A DNA stretch of 64,000 nucleotides from Panaeolus papilionaceus (lineage: Eukaryota; Basidiomycota; Agaricomycetes; Agaricales), in assembly GCA_015501605.1 (NCBI GenBank), contig JADNRZ010000010.1, positions 1,550,001 to 1,614,000 on the forward strand, read 5' to 3'. Position numbers and translations under genes: made by a program. The notes under the pieces were generated by a model. The model saw only the letters and a list, made by a program, of their open reading frames with translations, did no database searches and had not been told where the DNA came from. Positions 1 through 10,507 of this stretch are shown here, piece by piece (position 1 is the first letter of the stretch; every line of letters begins with the position of its first letter).

Positions 1-33
1 CGAACGACTTAACATGTTGGTTCACTTTTTCAG

Positions 34-297
34 CCCTATCTCCCTTCCAAACCAAGGCTGCACCCCACTGGCTGAGGTCATATATCTTCAACGGTTACCG
101 TCGCATTTCCGGAGAACTTCTCTTCTTTGGACTCCCGTTTGCTATCGGTAAGTAAATTATGACCGTTGGATGCAACCCAAGGTACCAATAATCGTCTATT
201 TTTTCTAGGTTACGGTGTCTACGCCTGGGCCAAGAGCTACGACAACTGGCAAAACAGCAAGGCCGGTCATATCGCGCAGGGTGAACACCACGAGTAG
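34..297 (+). CDS. QCR8: Cytochrome bc1 complex subunit 8 (3' part)
   Basis: This is the C-terminal part of a small subunit of mitochondrial complex III; the 5' exons lie outside the window. Exon 34-147 follows a CAG acceptor. A GTAAGT intron (148-208) leads to the last exon, 209-297. The exons encode a segment beginning LSPFQTKAAPHWL, which matches the SLSPFEQRA region of animal UQCRQ. A hydrophobic helix (LLFFGLPFAIGYGVYAW) follows, then a short tail (NSKAGH) resembling the yeast QCR8 end. Family knowledge places it in the inner membrane as a single-pass protein. Assignment rests on these short motifs. Confidence 0.8.
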
Positions 298-805
298 ACG
301 TCCACTATCACCTATAGAACCCTCTATTTCTCTTAGAACTATGGAATATCAGAGCAAATGCAACCATAATCATCCCCATTCTTGGTCCGAAAATTATTCC
401 TGTTGTACAACTCCGTCAAGAGAGTCTAGCAGCATGTTCGAGTGCACAAACACGGAGTCTTTTCTCTGATATTTATGATTCCCGCTACTGTGTGCCGGAG
501 CTAAATTCACTTAAAGAAATTTCACCCCTACTTGGCAGTCTTGCTGGGAAATTTCATTCGAGGACTCCTGAGCTCTTACTTCATTTCTAGGTCATTTCGT
601 CTCGATATACGGCTCCAGTGATTGTTTTCTGCCCTCGCTTTTCCTTCAGCGTATCGGTCCTTAAATATTGGTCCTTTTATCTTCGCAGGTCGAAAACAAA
701 TAAGTTATAAGGTGCTACTTCGGCAGCGTTCTACTAACAAAGCTTTCAAGGTAGAATCAATTCGGTCATCTCTCAACATCCTGCAACTTACATGCTTGTC
801 CACAG
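298..805. other. Intergenic, no gene seen
   Basis: 508 bp holding the 3' flank of the QCR8-like gene and the 5' flank of a tiny secreted-peptide ORF. The open frames here lack recognisable domains and a good start context. Confidence 0.5.
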
Positions 806-940
806 ATGTACTCCTTCAAATCTGTCGCTGCTGTCCTAGCTCCCCTTGTTGTTTCAGCTGTCGCTCAAGACAAGCCGTGTGTTCGTACTTCGCGGCGCAG
901 TACTGGCGAAAAATGCTGCTATAATCAATTCGTGCGGTGA
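806..940 (+). CDS. Putative small secreted cysteine-containing peptide 1
   Basis: A 44-residue ORF starting MYSFKSVAAVLAPLVV. The first 20 residues look like a signal peptide (short basic start, hydrophobic core, AVAQ cleavage region). The mature part is only about 24 residues, with one Cys followed by a Cys-Cys pair (C...EKCCYN). The same arrangement recurs in the neighbouring small ORF. I do not recognise a family. It could instead be the first exon of a longer gene, since GT dinucleotides occur near the stop. Small secreted proteins are common in basidiomycetes, but ORFs this short also arise by chance. Confidence 0.35.
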   Translation: MYSFKSVAAVLAPLVVSAVAQDKPCVRTSRRSTGEKCCYNQFVR

Positions 941-1539
941 TTTGCTTGTACCTCATGATACTTTCTGACATTATACATTTTGGCTCGGTGGTGGATGGTG
1001 GATGACCCCTGTTGCCTGTGCTGCTACTTAAAGAAGCGCATCGTACAACAGATGTAACGTTCTCAAAAAAGGAGGTTAACCATACATGTATTTTGTACCA
1101 ACTGATTTGAAATTCAAATTCAACATCGCGTATATTGAGCCTTTCTCAGAAGAGGATCCCTCAACCTTTTCTGTCAATGATTGAGATCAGCCGCCGAGTT
1201 TATCTAGCAACAGGGACAATGAGAGGAGACCCACCTGTCAAGCCGTAGCTAGGTAATTCTTGACTAGTTCGCGACTTGCTCTTCAAAAGAGATGGATATC
1301 AATGTGGGGACTCCACACTCATTCTCTTTCGGGCACTCAGTTGCATTCTATGGAGTACCTTGCGTCTAAATTCTCTCATTGAGCACCCGACCCTAGCTCT
1401 CCCTAGAGTACAAAAAGCGAAAGCAGGTTTATTTTGTCAAGACATAACCCAAGATTTTCCCTTGTACAAGGCAAGCCAAGTTCGTTTCCTGTCATCTGCT
1501 TGTCATCGCCCATCGTTCTAAGATGCACCTGCAGAACAG
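941..1539. other. Intergenic, no gene seen
   Basis: 599 bp between the two small secreted-peptide ORFs. No domain-bearing frame or repeat was recognised. Confidence 0.5.
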
Positions 1540-1677
1540 ATGAAGCTGATCACCCTCCAAGCTATCGCCACCAGCCTTTTGTTGTCCGCAAACCTCGTCA
1601 GTGGAGCGTGCATAATTGGTAAACTGTGCCCGAATGGCGAGTACTGTTGCCCGAACCTCCCTGTATGTCTGTCTTAA
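1540..1677 (+). CDS. Putative small secreted cysteine-rich peptide 2
   Basis: A 45-residue ORF starting MKLITLQAIATSLLL, with a convincing signal peptide ending near LVSGA. The mature part is about 22 residues and carries five cysteines in the order C-x5-C-x5-CC-x5-C. The C-terminus is uncertain: GTATGT at 1663, followed by CACAG, would make a 40 bp intron and change the end to PNRL, losing the last Cys. It shares the single-Cys then Cys-Cys layout of the peptide ORF 600 bp upstream, so the two may be related. No known family is recognised; a secreted effector or signalling peptide is a guess. Confidence 0.45.
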   Translation: MKLITLQAIATSLLLSANLVSGACIIGKLCPNGEYCCPNLPVCLS

Positions 1678-2103
1678 GTTCAATGGTTGTATTTACTCAC
1701 AGAACCGTCTTTGACATAGGGTGGTGTCTGTTTACCTTTTGAAGTCTGCATCAGGACCAGGTAGATTACTAGATAGGGTCGTCGTACCCAACCGTAATAG
1801 TGCAAGCTTCTTGCGTTGAACAACTGTATAAATAAGAACCTCATTGAAATCGACATCGAAGCACAGTATATTTGCCATAGGAAAGCGTCCATTGTCAAAC
1901 CAGGCTACTTAAGATAGTTATGCATCTACGGATAATCACAACCACAAAGGAAAAATGGCAGAATGAAGAAGAAACCAATAAAAACCAATTACAACTTGAA
2001 GTTGTCCAAATAACTACCGTGGTAGCAACATTACTGACTACTGTGGACTAATCTTTCTTCCTTCATATCCAAGTTCATTTATTTACTTACTTACCCATTG
2101 CAT
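1678..2103. other. Intergenic, 3' flank of the RING gene
   Basis: 426 bp, AT-rich, between the second small peptide and the stop of the minus-strand RING gene. Nothing else was recognised. Confidence 0.5.
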
Positions 2104-5100
2104 CTACCTTCTCCTCAATGTCCTTGAGCTTCTACTAGGCCCAGCCTCTGTATTACCACTCCCATTTGCCCCTGTACTCCGACCAGATCTTGTACGAGGA
2201 GCTTCTTCATCGTCTGAAATAATCACGGCTTGTCGATTCCCATTCGCCCCTGTAGTCCGAACATGTCTCGTACGAGGAGCTTCGTCATCGTCTGAAATAA
2301 TCATAGTTTGTCGAGCTCTCCTCATCGCAGCAGCAGCTGCCGCTGCAGCGGGGGTCGGTCTAGCATTCTCTTCAGGGCGAGCAGCAGTTTGTGAGCGAGT
2401 ACGAGACTCTCGATTGGACCCTGACCCAGAGGCAGCTGCATTTCCAGCACCTCGCAGCTCGCTGACGACTTCGACCTCTTCCTGCGCTTCGTCGTCGTCG
2501 TCATCCACAATTACTCGCGTCCTATGGTTAGGGCCCGTTCGTCTGTGGCCATGAGCCACGAATTCGACCTCTCCATTGGAACCCGAGTCGGAGTCACTTC
2601 CTTCTGGTGAGGTGAGTCCAGCAGCAATCCTTTCTACGTGACGCTCTGCTCGAGCAAGTATACGACGGTGTCGGGGGTCTATCTCGTCCAGTTCATTTTC
2701 CGATTCGCTTTTGTCCTCGTCTTGAGAAACGGCATCATCATCGACGATGAAACTACCACCATACTGTGATTCCTCGTCTTCAGAGTGGCTTTCCTCGTCT
2801 TCTTCGGAATCCGTGTGGTCAAGCCCAACCACTGGAATATGACCACCTCTGTGCATCCTCCTACGCCCAGCAAAGTCAGGCCCATTGAAGATCGCCTCTT
2901 CAAAACCAGGAATCTCGTCGACATAGAAATCCTCCATATCGTCATCAGAGTCAACGTGCCAATCTTGCCAGATGGGGATATCTGCAAAGGGGCCATCCAT
3001 GTCGTCCTCGTCCTCGTCGTGATCGTCGTCATCAAAGTGCTCGCCGGCCAGTGCCCTCTCAAGCGCGTCATATGGGTACCCTTCATCATCCTCGTCGTCT
3101 TCGTCATCATCAATATCATCTCCCATCAAGGTCCTCATCACCTGGTTATTATGATCTTCAATTTCTTGCGCACGCAAAGCGCCGTCGTCGGATCCGTTGT
3201 CGTCCATAGCGAGTTCGCCAGGGTCAATATCGTCAGAATCGGAATCGGGGGCCCAGCCACGACGGTTAGCATTCGCCGTAGCTAATTGACGGCGAGGTGC
3301 ACGACCACCGACCCTACCTCGATCCATCAGAGCGCGATGTGCGGGATAGCGCCTATGACATGCCGTGCAAACACCATTCCAAATTTCATGCATACACTGA
3401 ATGCAACGATAAATTCCATCCTCCTGGTCGAACATTCCGACTTGAGCTGGGTTGTCGTCATTGGGGTTGTTTCCTGCATTTCCGGCTTGATTGGCACCTC
3501 CGTTGGCGTTGGCGTTCCTGTTTACGTTCCCGTTGAGAACGGCTTGAGCATTCTGTCCAAAGATTTGATCAAGGCGTATGCCTGGTCCCCGACCATGCAG
3601 ACCATTCAAAATTTCTAGGAAGCCCCCAGCTCCAGTTCCTGCTGGTAGCGATTTGCGGAAGACGTTTCTCCAAGGATCGGCATCGCGATCACGCCCTCCA
3701 GGGCCTGTTGTCTCATTTGAAGCGGCAGCCTCAGGTTGGGTAGGAGGGGGTACAGGCAAGTCACTGAGACCACTGCGGACGAGAGATGCAACCATAGCCT
3801 TGATCGTCCACATTTCGACGGGCCGCTCGGAGACAACTGTGCGACACAAAGGGCACGTCTTATTACGCCTGATGTATGCTCCACGACGTGCTGTTGGAGC
3901 ATCCAGAAGGTGATCGACATCGTGTTCATTCGCTGCCTCATTTGAGGGTCCAGGCTCATTAGCATTCGGGTTACGAGGTGCAGTAAACCACCTGACGAGA
4001 CAGGGATAACAGGTTACATGACCACAGGGCGAAAGCGCATAGGGTCTGTGGAGAAGGTCGAGACAGATTTGGCATGTTAAAGATTGTTGGCTCTGATTCA
4101 AATGGTTTTGATGACGATTGACGATCTAAAGTAAGTGCGAAGGTATATTTAGAGGGGGAGAGAAGATAGAGGGAAGTAAAAATCGTTAGCAATGCAGTGA
4201 GTGTGACACAGGTCAAATGGATGAGGACATACCGAAGTCTGCCTAGCGAGCTCTTCTCTCAGCCTTGCAAGTTCTGCTGCAGTGTCCAAATGGTCTCCGG
4301 AAGATGCGGGAGCTGTATCCCGTGGACCTTCTTCACCAGGTGTTTCCATCCTGGCTTTGCCCTTGCCCTTCTCAGACGACTTTAGTATCATAAACAAGGA
4401 ATCAGATGCAAGCTCAGGAAGGGTTTTTATAGAAGAACGTACGCTAATACGTGGAGTTTGGTCGTCGTCCTCGTCGTCCTCCTTTTTTTCATTTGGTGGA
4501 GGTGGCTCGTCGTGACCCGAACCATTGTTGTCCCCTCCTTCCTCGTTACAGTCCCCTTTGTGATCCTCGGTTGCTTCCATCGAAGCGTCTCCGTCAGAAT
4601 CAACAACCTCCCCTGCCTCCGATTTCTTCTTCTTCCTTTCTCGTTCTTTACTCCGTGATTGTTCATCACCTGTACTTGACGCTGGTAGCGACAGGCCTTG
4701 ACTTGGCTGACTCTGACTCTGATTGGCGCGTCGCTGATGGGTAGAAGGAGTCACAACTATTTCTGAGATGTTGTTGCTGGATCCTTGAACTACAACGGGA
4801 GTGCGTTTCTTCTTGCGCTTTCTTTTGTTCTTCGCCCTTCCACCTCGCTCACCATTCTGCTGACCAGTTTCTGCTGTGCTGCTCACGACACTAGCGCTCC
4901 GAGCATTACGTCTGCCATTCATAGCCACCGATGGAGCAGTGGTAGATCCTGTATTTACTGCAGCATTAGGATCCATCCGCATCTTCTTCTGCTCTCTTCC
5001 ATCCGGTGCGTTCTCTTTGGATGAGTCGGTACCGGTAGCTTGCCCTTGCGAAGTTGACGATGCTGCTGTATGACTTCTCTTCAAGGACTTTGCATTGGAC

Positions 5101-5156
5101 CGTGCGCTACTGCTGGGCCCCGGTCCCGGTGTTGCTTGACGCGTCGCAGAGGGCAT
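2104..5156 (-). CDS. RING-finger protein with acidic tracts and SUMO-interacting-like repeats
   Basis: Two exons (5156-4233 and 4125-2104) encode about 981 residues. The intron 4232-4126 has GTATGT, a GCTAAC branch-like site and TTTAG, and keeps frame. Residues 1-308 are low-complexity with a strong basic nuclear signal (KNKRKRKKKR). A C3HC4 RING lies at about 326-402 (CQIC, CGHVTC, CPLCR) with an unusually long loop of 48 residues before the last Cys pair. A second CxxC pair motif follows (YRCIQC ... CTAC). The rest is very acidic. Near the C-terminus hydrophobic-acidic motifs MIISDDDE, VIISDDEE and VIVDDDDD resemble SUMO-interacting motifs. Family knowledge: RING proteins are E3 ubiquitin ligases. 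A SUMO-targeted role is inference. Confidence 0.8.
2161..2316 (-). repeat. Tandem 78 bp coding repeat in the RING gene
   Basis: Two head-to-tail copies (2161-2238 and 2239-2316) encode 26 residues each, centred on IISDD(D/E)EAPRTR and ending in TGANG. The unit is a multiple of three, so it adds protein repeats without breaking frame. Confidence 0.75.
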
Positions 5157-5497
5157 GTACTGGATTATGTATTGGGGTGAACGTGCTACAATTAAAATAG
5201 ATGAGAACAATAAAGAAACCCGTAATATGAAAGGGAAAGGCAGTTTGTATACGAACTTTATAATGATCCGGGTATTTTTCTTTGTTCGCAGGTATGTGAA
5301 GAAGAATGACTGCACAAAAAAGCTTCAAGATGAGTCAATTCAAGTGCCAACAAGCATGAAAGGTTGAAATTTCTGGCTCACGTATCCTTGGCCTCCAGTT
5401 GTAACCCCGCCAATGCTTTCTTCTGTACTTCCTCCTATTTTCTAAACCCTTTGTAGGATCGTATACCGTTTTTGTAGGATTTGATAATGATAAAAAA
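5157..5497. other. 5' flank of the RING gene
   Basis: 341 bp upstream of the minus-strand RING start at 5156. The RING frame stays open for another 159 bp, but the first ATG with a matching protein start is at 5156. Nothing else was seen. Confidence 0.4.
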
Positions 5498-5795
5498 GGT
5501 TGAGGGTGAAGGAGGAACGAGAGTAATCGGGCAAAGGCAGATTTGGTCGCGCAGTGCGTGGCCTTGTTTGGCTATCTCTTCTCGCAGACCAGCATCACAT
5601 CACGCGCAGACCCATTAGCGCCAAACAACGCGTAAATAATGATATTGACAGACTCTCAGCGCTCATTTGCTACCACCATTGACCGGTTTTGACGACGTCG
5701 ATCATTTAGAAACACAACGATTCTGCAAGACAGTGCGCTGATCATCTCAACCACAACAGCAGTTTTTGTCATCCACATATATCAACATACCTAGT
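5498..5795 (+). promoter_or_regulatory. Duplicated upstream region of F-box gene A
   Basis: This upstream region is repeated before gene B (7973-8172). Shared blocks include GGTTGAGGGTGAAG, GGCAAAGGCAGATTTG, GGCTATCTCTTCTC, AACGCGTAAA and TCCACATATA just before each ATG. The promoter was therefore copied together with the coding sequence. No specific factor site is assigned. Confidence 0.6.
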
Positions 5796-7708
5796 ATGTC
5801 ATCTGAAGAGTTCAAAGTTGGCCACGAGGTGCATGACAGAGTGCCATGGCCAAGCGATGACACAAAACGTGTAAGTCGTTGAAAGCTCGATGATGTCGAC
5901 TCTCACTTATATCCAAGAAAACATGATTTCTTTAACATATTTAGGCATGCATCAAGCTATCACCAAGTGTAATCCAGTTTCTCACTCACAACGAACCTAC
6001 TACTCCTCAAGAAGCGGACGAGATCAAGATGCTGCGCTTAGAAGTCGGAAACTCTTATATCGTGAACAAGCAGGAGAAGCATGCAGTGCAGGATGAAATT
6101 CGACGAACCCAGGACCACCTAGAAAATCTTCGCAAGAAGCTGGAGACCATATCGAATGCACGAAAGGAGCTCGACAAACAAACCTTTGTCTATGATACCA
6201 TACTTTCCCCGTTTCGACGACTCCCATATGACATTCTCTACAGAATCATCCAGGAATGCATCGCTGCCGCAGGCACAGCTAAACGCCGTTGTAGTCTTCC
6301 GCAAGAATTGTTGCGAGTCTCCAGGTCCTTTCGCAATGTCATCCAAACAACACCTACCCTGTGGAACAATATCTACGTTCTTTGCAGAAAGGAGCTATGG
6401 TCGAGATCTGTTTCTGGCTCTATCTCTAGTAACATGCACCGCATCAATCTGTACAGCAAATTGTCTTGCGAGCTTCCTATATCCCTCGAAATTGAAGAAG
6501 AAGACGACTTCCTGGAGTCCATGGCAGGGGAGCTTTCCACTTCTACAACAGCTGGGTCCCATACAGTCGCTTGGGCGCTCTCCCTGTGGGCACATCGGCA
6601 TCGCCTAACAAAACTTAGCATCACAATGTCCAACTCTTCATTTTTCATACCATCACTCACTTCGACTCTGGAAGAACAGAACCCTTCCGTTCCAAATTTA
6701 CGCACGATGCTGCTTCGACAGGAAGAAATTTTCATAGCTCCTGAAGCTCCGAGCATCAACGCATTCCTTCGATGGCTGCCGCAGCTCCGACATTTGGTGT
6801 TGGATCTGAACTTTGAGCAATCTCCGTTTATTCGATGTCTTCAGGATGCTCATAACACACAGGGATGGTCCAACTTGACAACACTCCAACTGCAAAGTGA
6901 CATTACCTCCTTCCAGCTAGTTTTGTTCCTTAGATGCTGCCCCAATCTCAAGGCTGCTTTATTTCAGATGGACACTCGCCAGGACGATGAACCCCCTCAA
7001 ACAACACTCACTCACCACCGTTTGTCAGAATTGATCATAACCCGCACCTGTTACAACGAAAATTCGTCTCTATTTTCCGGCTTACGTTTACCAGCTCTTG
7101 TATCTCTCAAGGTCCATCTCATCGAAGTCGGATCTCGCGAATGGCTCCCAATAATTCAGGACGTCAACATCTTGTTCCCTGCAGTGCAAAGACTTGATCT
7201 CATTAATCAAACCAGAACGGGCCCAAGACGGCTGTTTGTTTTCCTCGCTTCCGTTCCATTAACGACGCACCTTACACTTTCGCTCCGTCCTAATACTACC
7301 CCACAGTTGGCATGGTTTCTGGAAAAACCGAACGAGTCTACAGGCCAAAAATACTTTCTTCCTCATCTGCGGCAACTCATTTTACGCCTATATTTGTCCC
7401 GCGAAGAGTGGGCAAACCCAGACGGCTTAATGAATGCACTGAGGACATTATTTGATGTTCATCGCATTCAAGCTCATGCTACACCCAACACGTTGGAAGA
7501 TGCTTTCAATATGTCAATACAGGTCATGCCATTCAACAGGGAAAAATCTTCAATCTCTCAGATGAAGCAATTCTTGACTAACCTTCAGTCAGAGTTTCAG
7601 GCACATGGTAACTCTTTGGAGGTTGCGCTGGAGCATACATCTCCCGAAGAGTCCCACCAGTATTCTTCGAACAAAGACATAGAGAAGCGATTCTTCGATT
7701 TAGAATAA
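5796..7708 (+). CDS. F-box-like protein, paralogue A
   Basis: Exon 1 (5796-5870) starts MSSEEFKVGHEVHDRVPWP; the intron 5871-5944 (GTAAGT...TTTAG) leads to exon 2 (5945-7708). The protein is about 612 residues. It has a coiled coil at about 60-100 (EIRRTQDHLENLRKKLETI) and an F-box-like motif right after it (LSPFRRLPYDILYRIIQEC ... LLRVSRSFRNVI ... TPTLWNNI). A long leucine-rich C-terminal region (LRHLVLDL, LTTLQLQ, LPALVSLKVHL) looks like irregular LRRs. Family knowledge: F-box proteins bind Skp1 and supply substrates to SCF ubiquitin ligases. No substrate can be told. Gene B is its closest paralogue in the window. Confidence 0.85.
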
Positions 7709-8172
7709 AGCAGCAATCGCAAAATGTACAAACTCGAGATCTCATTCTGCTTTTTCAATCTAAACCCAGAAACCTGTTTACTTGGGAACGGTTTGGGCGT
7801 CAGAACCCTTCCAGTCAAATCGTTGGTACTCGGCCACTACTTTGGATGATTAGACAAACAACGCCTAAAGAAATGGACACGTTTGCCGTGAACTTCACTT
7901 GCTATGAGGTTTTGTGAATACCTCGAAACTTCAGGAAATATCTTTGTTCCTAATTTCATTCCAACTTTTCCAAGGTTGAGGGTGAAGAAGGAACTTGAGT
8001 ATTCAGGCAAAGGCAGATTTGATCGCGCAATGCGTGGCCTTTTTAGGCTATCTCTTCTCACAGACACGCGCGCCAAATAACGCGTAAACAATTCACAAAC
8101 TCAGCACCAGCGCTCATCATACCATCTCAACGAGAATAGCGACTTTTTGCATCCACATATACCAAAATACTT
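7709..8172 (+). promoter_or_regulatory. Gap between F-box A and B, with duplicated promoter
   Basis: The stretch from 7973 to the ATG at 8173 repeats the region 5498-5795 upstream of gene A. The first part (7709-7972) is the 3' flank of A and shows nothing else. Confidence 0.55.
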
Positions 8173-10092
8173 ATGGCACACGAAGAATTCAAAGTTGGTC
8201 ATGAGGTACATGGCAGAGTGCCGTGGCCAAATGACAACACAAAATCTGTAAGTGATGATTGAACGCTCCATGATGTCAAGTTGATTCGCTTAACCCCAAG
8301 AAAACATTATTTCTAGGCATGCATCAAGCTACCAACAAGTATAATCCAGCTTATCACTCACAATGAACCGACTACTCCTCAAGAAGCCGAAGAGATCAAG
8401 ATGCTACGGTCAGAAGTCGAAAATTCATATGCCATGAACGAGCAGGAGAAGCAATCAGTCCAAGATGAAATTCGACGAACCCAGGAGCACCTAGAAAACC
8501 TTCACAAGAAGCTGGAAACAATAGCAGATGGACGAATAGAGCTTGACAAACAAACAATTGTCTATGATACCATACTTTCTCCGTTTCGACGACTTCCATA
8601 CGACATTCTTCACAGAATCATTCAAGAGTGTATCAACGCTGCCGAAAAAGCTCAAGACCGTTCTCGTCTTACGCCGCAACTGATGCGAGTGTCCAGGTCC
8701 TTTTGCCACATTATCCAAGCAACTCCCAGCCTGTGGAACAATATATACCTTCGTTGTGTTGAACACCAGTGGTTAAGATCTGTTCCCAGCACAATGTCTA
8801 GTTACAAGCACCATGTCAATCTGTGGAGTAACATGTCTCGCGAGCTTCCTATATACGCCGAAATTGAAGAAGGACGCGTCTTTCTGATGCGCTCCATGAA
8901 AAGGGAACGTAGTCACCCAACAGTTGGCCCTAACACGGTTGCTTGGATGCTCTCTCAATGGGAGCAACGTCACCGCCTGGCTACACTTAGCATCAGGGTC
9001 GAAAGTCCACCGTTTTTCATGACATCCCTCGTTTCGTCCCTGGAACAAGACAACCCTTCAGTTCCCAACTTGCGTGCGATACTGCTTTCAGATACAGCTT
9101 TGTCTTTGGCTCGAATGCCTGAAGCTCCAAGCATCAATGCACTTCTTCAAATGTTGCCTCAGGCTCGACATCTGGTGTTGTCTTTCAATCTCGACGAATC
9201 TCCGTTTATTCAGAGTCTTCAAGTTGGGGCCGCTCATGACACCCAAGGATGGTCCAATTTAACAACACTCCAAATGCAACGTGACACTACTTCTTCCCAA
9301 TTGGTGTTGGTTCTCAGCCTCTGCCCCAACCTTAAGGCGGCTTCGTTTCACATGTGTATTCGCGAGGACGACGAACTCCCTCAAACGACACTTACCCACC
9401 ATCATTTGTCGGAATTGATCATAAAGCACACCTATTACAAAGAGGACTCTACCCTGTTTTCCGGTCTGCGTTTACCAGCGCTTGTATCTCTCAAGGTTCA
9501 CCTCGGCGGAATCGGATCTAACGAATGGCTTCCTGAAATCCAGGACGTCGATCTTTTGTTTCCCTCCGTTCAGCGACTTGATCTCATGAACGAAACCTCA
9601 GCAAATCTAATACAGCTGTATTATTTTCTTAACTTGGTCCCGTCGACGACAAGCCTTACCCTTTCGCTCCGTCCTACTAACGCCCCTCAGTTCGCATGGT
9701 TTTTGGAGCAGTCAGAGGAGTCTACAGGCGAAAAGATTTTCCTCCCGCATCTAGGGCAACTCAACATACGCCTATATTTGACCAGCAAAGAGTGGAGTAA
9801 CCCGGACGGTTTAATGGACTCGCTGAAGGCATTGCTCGATACACATCGCTATGGTCAAGACCAGGCAGTGACGAACGTTTCAAAAGATGCCTTCAATATA
9901 TCGATACGGGTCATGTCATTCAATAGGGAAAAATCGTCATCCACTCAGATGGAGCAATTTTTGACCAAACTTCAGTCAGAATTTCGAGCAAGGGGTGTTT
10001 CTTTGGAGGTTGCGCTAGAGCATGAGTCTCCCGAAGAGTACTACCGATGGTCTCAGGACAAATATATACAAAAGCATTTTTTTGATTTATAA
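8173..10092 (+). CDS. F-box-like protein, paralogue B
   Basis: Exon 1 (8173-8247, MAHEEFKVGHEVHGRVPWP) and exon 2 (8317-10092) are joined across a GTAAGT...TTCTAG intron at exactly the same position and phase as in gene A. The protein is about 616 residues with the same layout: coiled coil, F-box-like motif (LSPFRRLPYDILHRIIQEC, LMRVSRSFCHII, TPSLWNNI) and an LRR-like C-terminal part (LTTLQMQ, LRLPALVSLKVHL). It is colinear with A throughout, so it is a tandem copy. The frame is intact. The role is presumably substrate binding for an SCF ligase; the target is unknown. Confidence 0.85.
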
Positions 10093-10507
10093 TGGAGTAG
10101 CAATGGCTAATTTTACGAACTTGACTTGCATTATTATTATTTAACCTACTTTTCCCTGGACATATTCCTTCGGAAAGGTCATACATGCTCATTAACGAAC
10201 GGACAAACAATGCGCAAATAAATGGACGCGTCTGCCCTAGGCTTCAATTACTATGAGGCTTCATGGATAGCTCAAGCACAAGCAATGTTAATAGGTAGTA
10301 TTTAGGATGCTCAGCGTTCAGTGAATCAAAGTAAAAGCACTTGTAGACGGTGATGGTGTAAAAGACCGCCCCAAGCAGCAAGAACTTGGAACGGGAATTT
10401 CCGAAAATCTTTTTGCATGCAACATCAAGGTTTGTTCCAGCTTCCATATCCACGAAATTTTGGGTCGATTTCGATCCTCTTCGTCCTCGACTAGCCCAGT
10501 ACAAAGA
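10093..10507. other. Gap between F-box B and C, copied at 13061-13469
   Basis: 415 bp. The block near 10190-10260 (CATTAACGAA, ACAAACAA, GACGCGTCTG, TTCAATTACT) recurs near 13142-13225, after the gene fragment that precedes gene D. The spacing to the next ATG is nearly the same in both copies. Confidence 0.55.

Noticed and set aside
2679..3618. Long plus- and minus-strand open frames inside the RING gene
   Set aside because: They are shadows of its acidic repeat-like codons (GAC/GAT/GAG), read in other frames.
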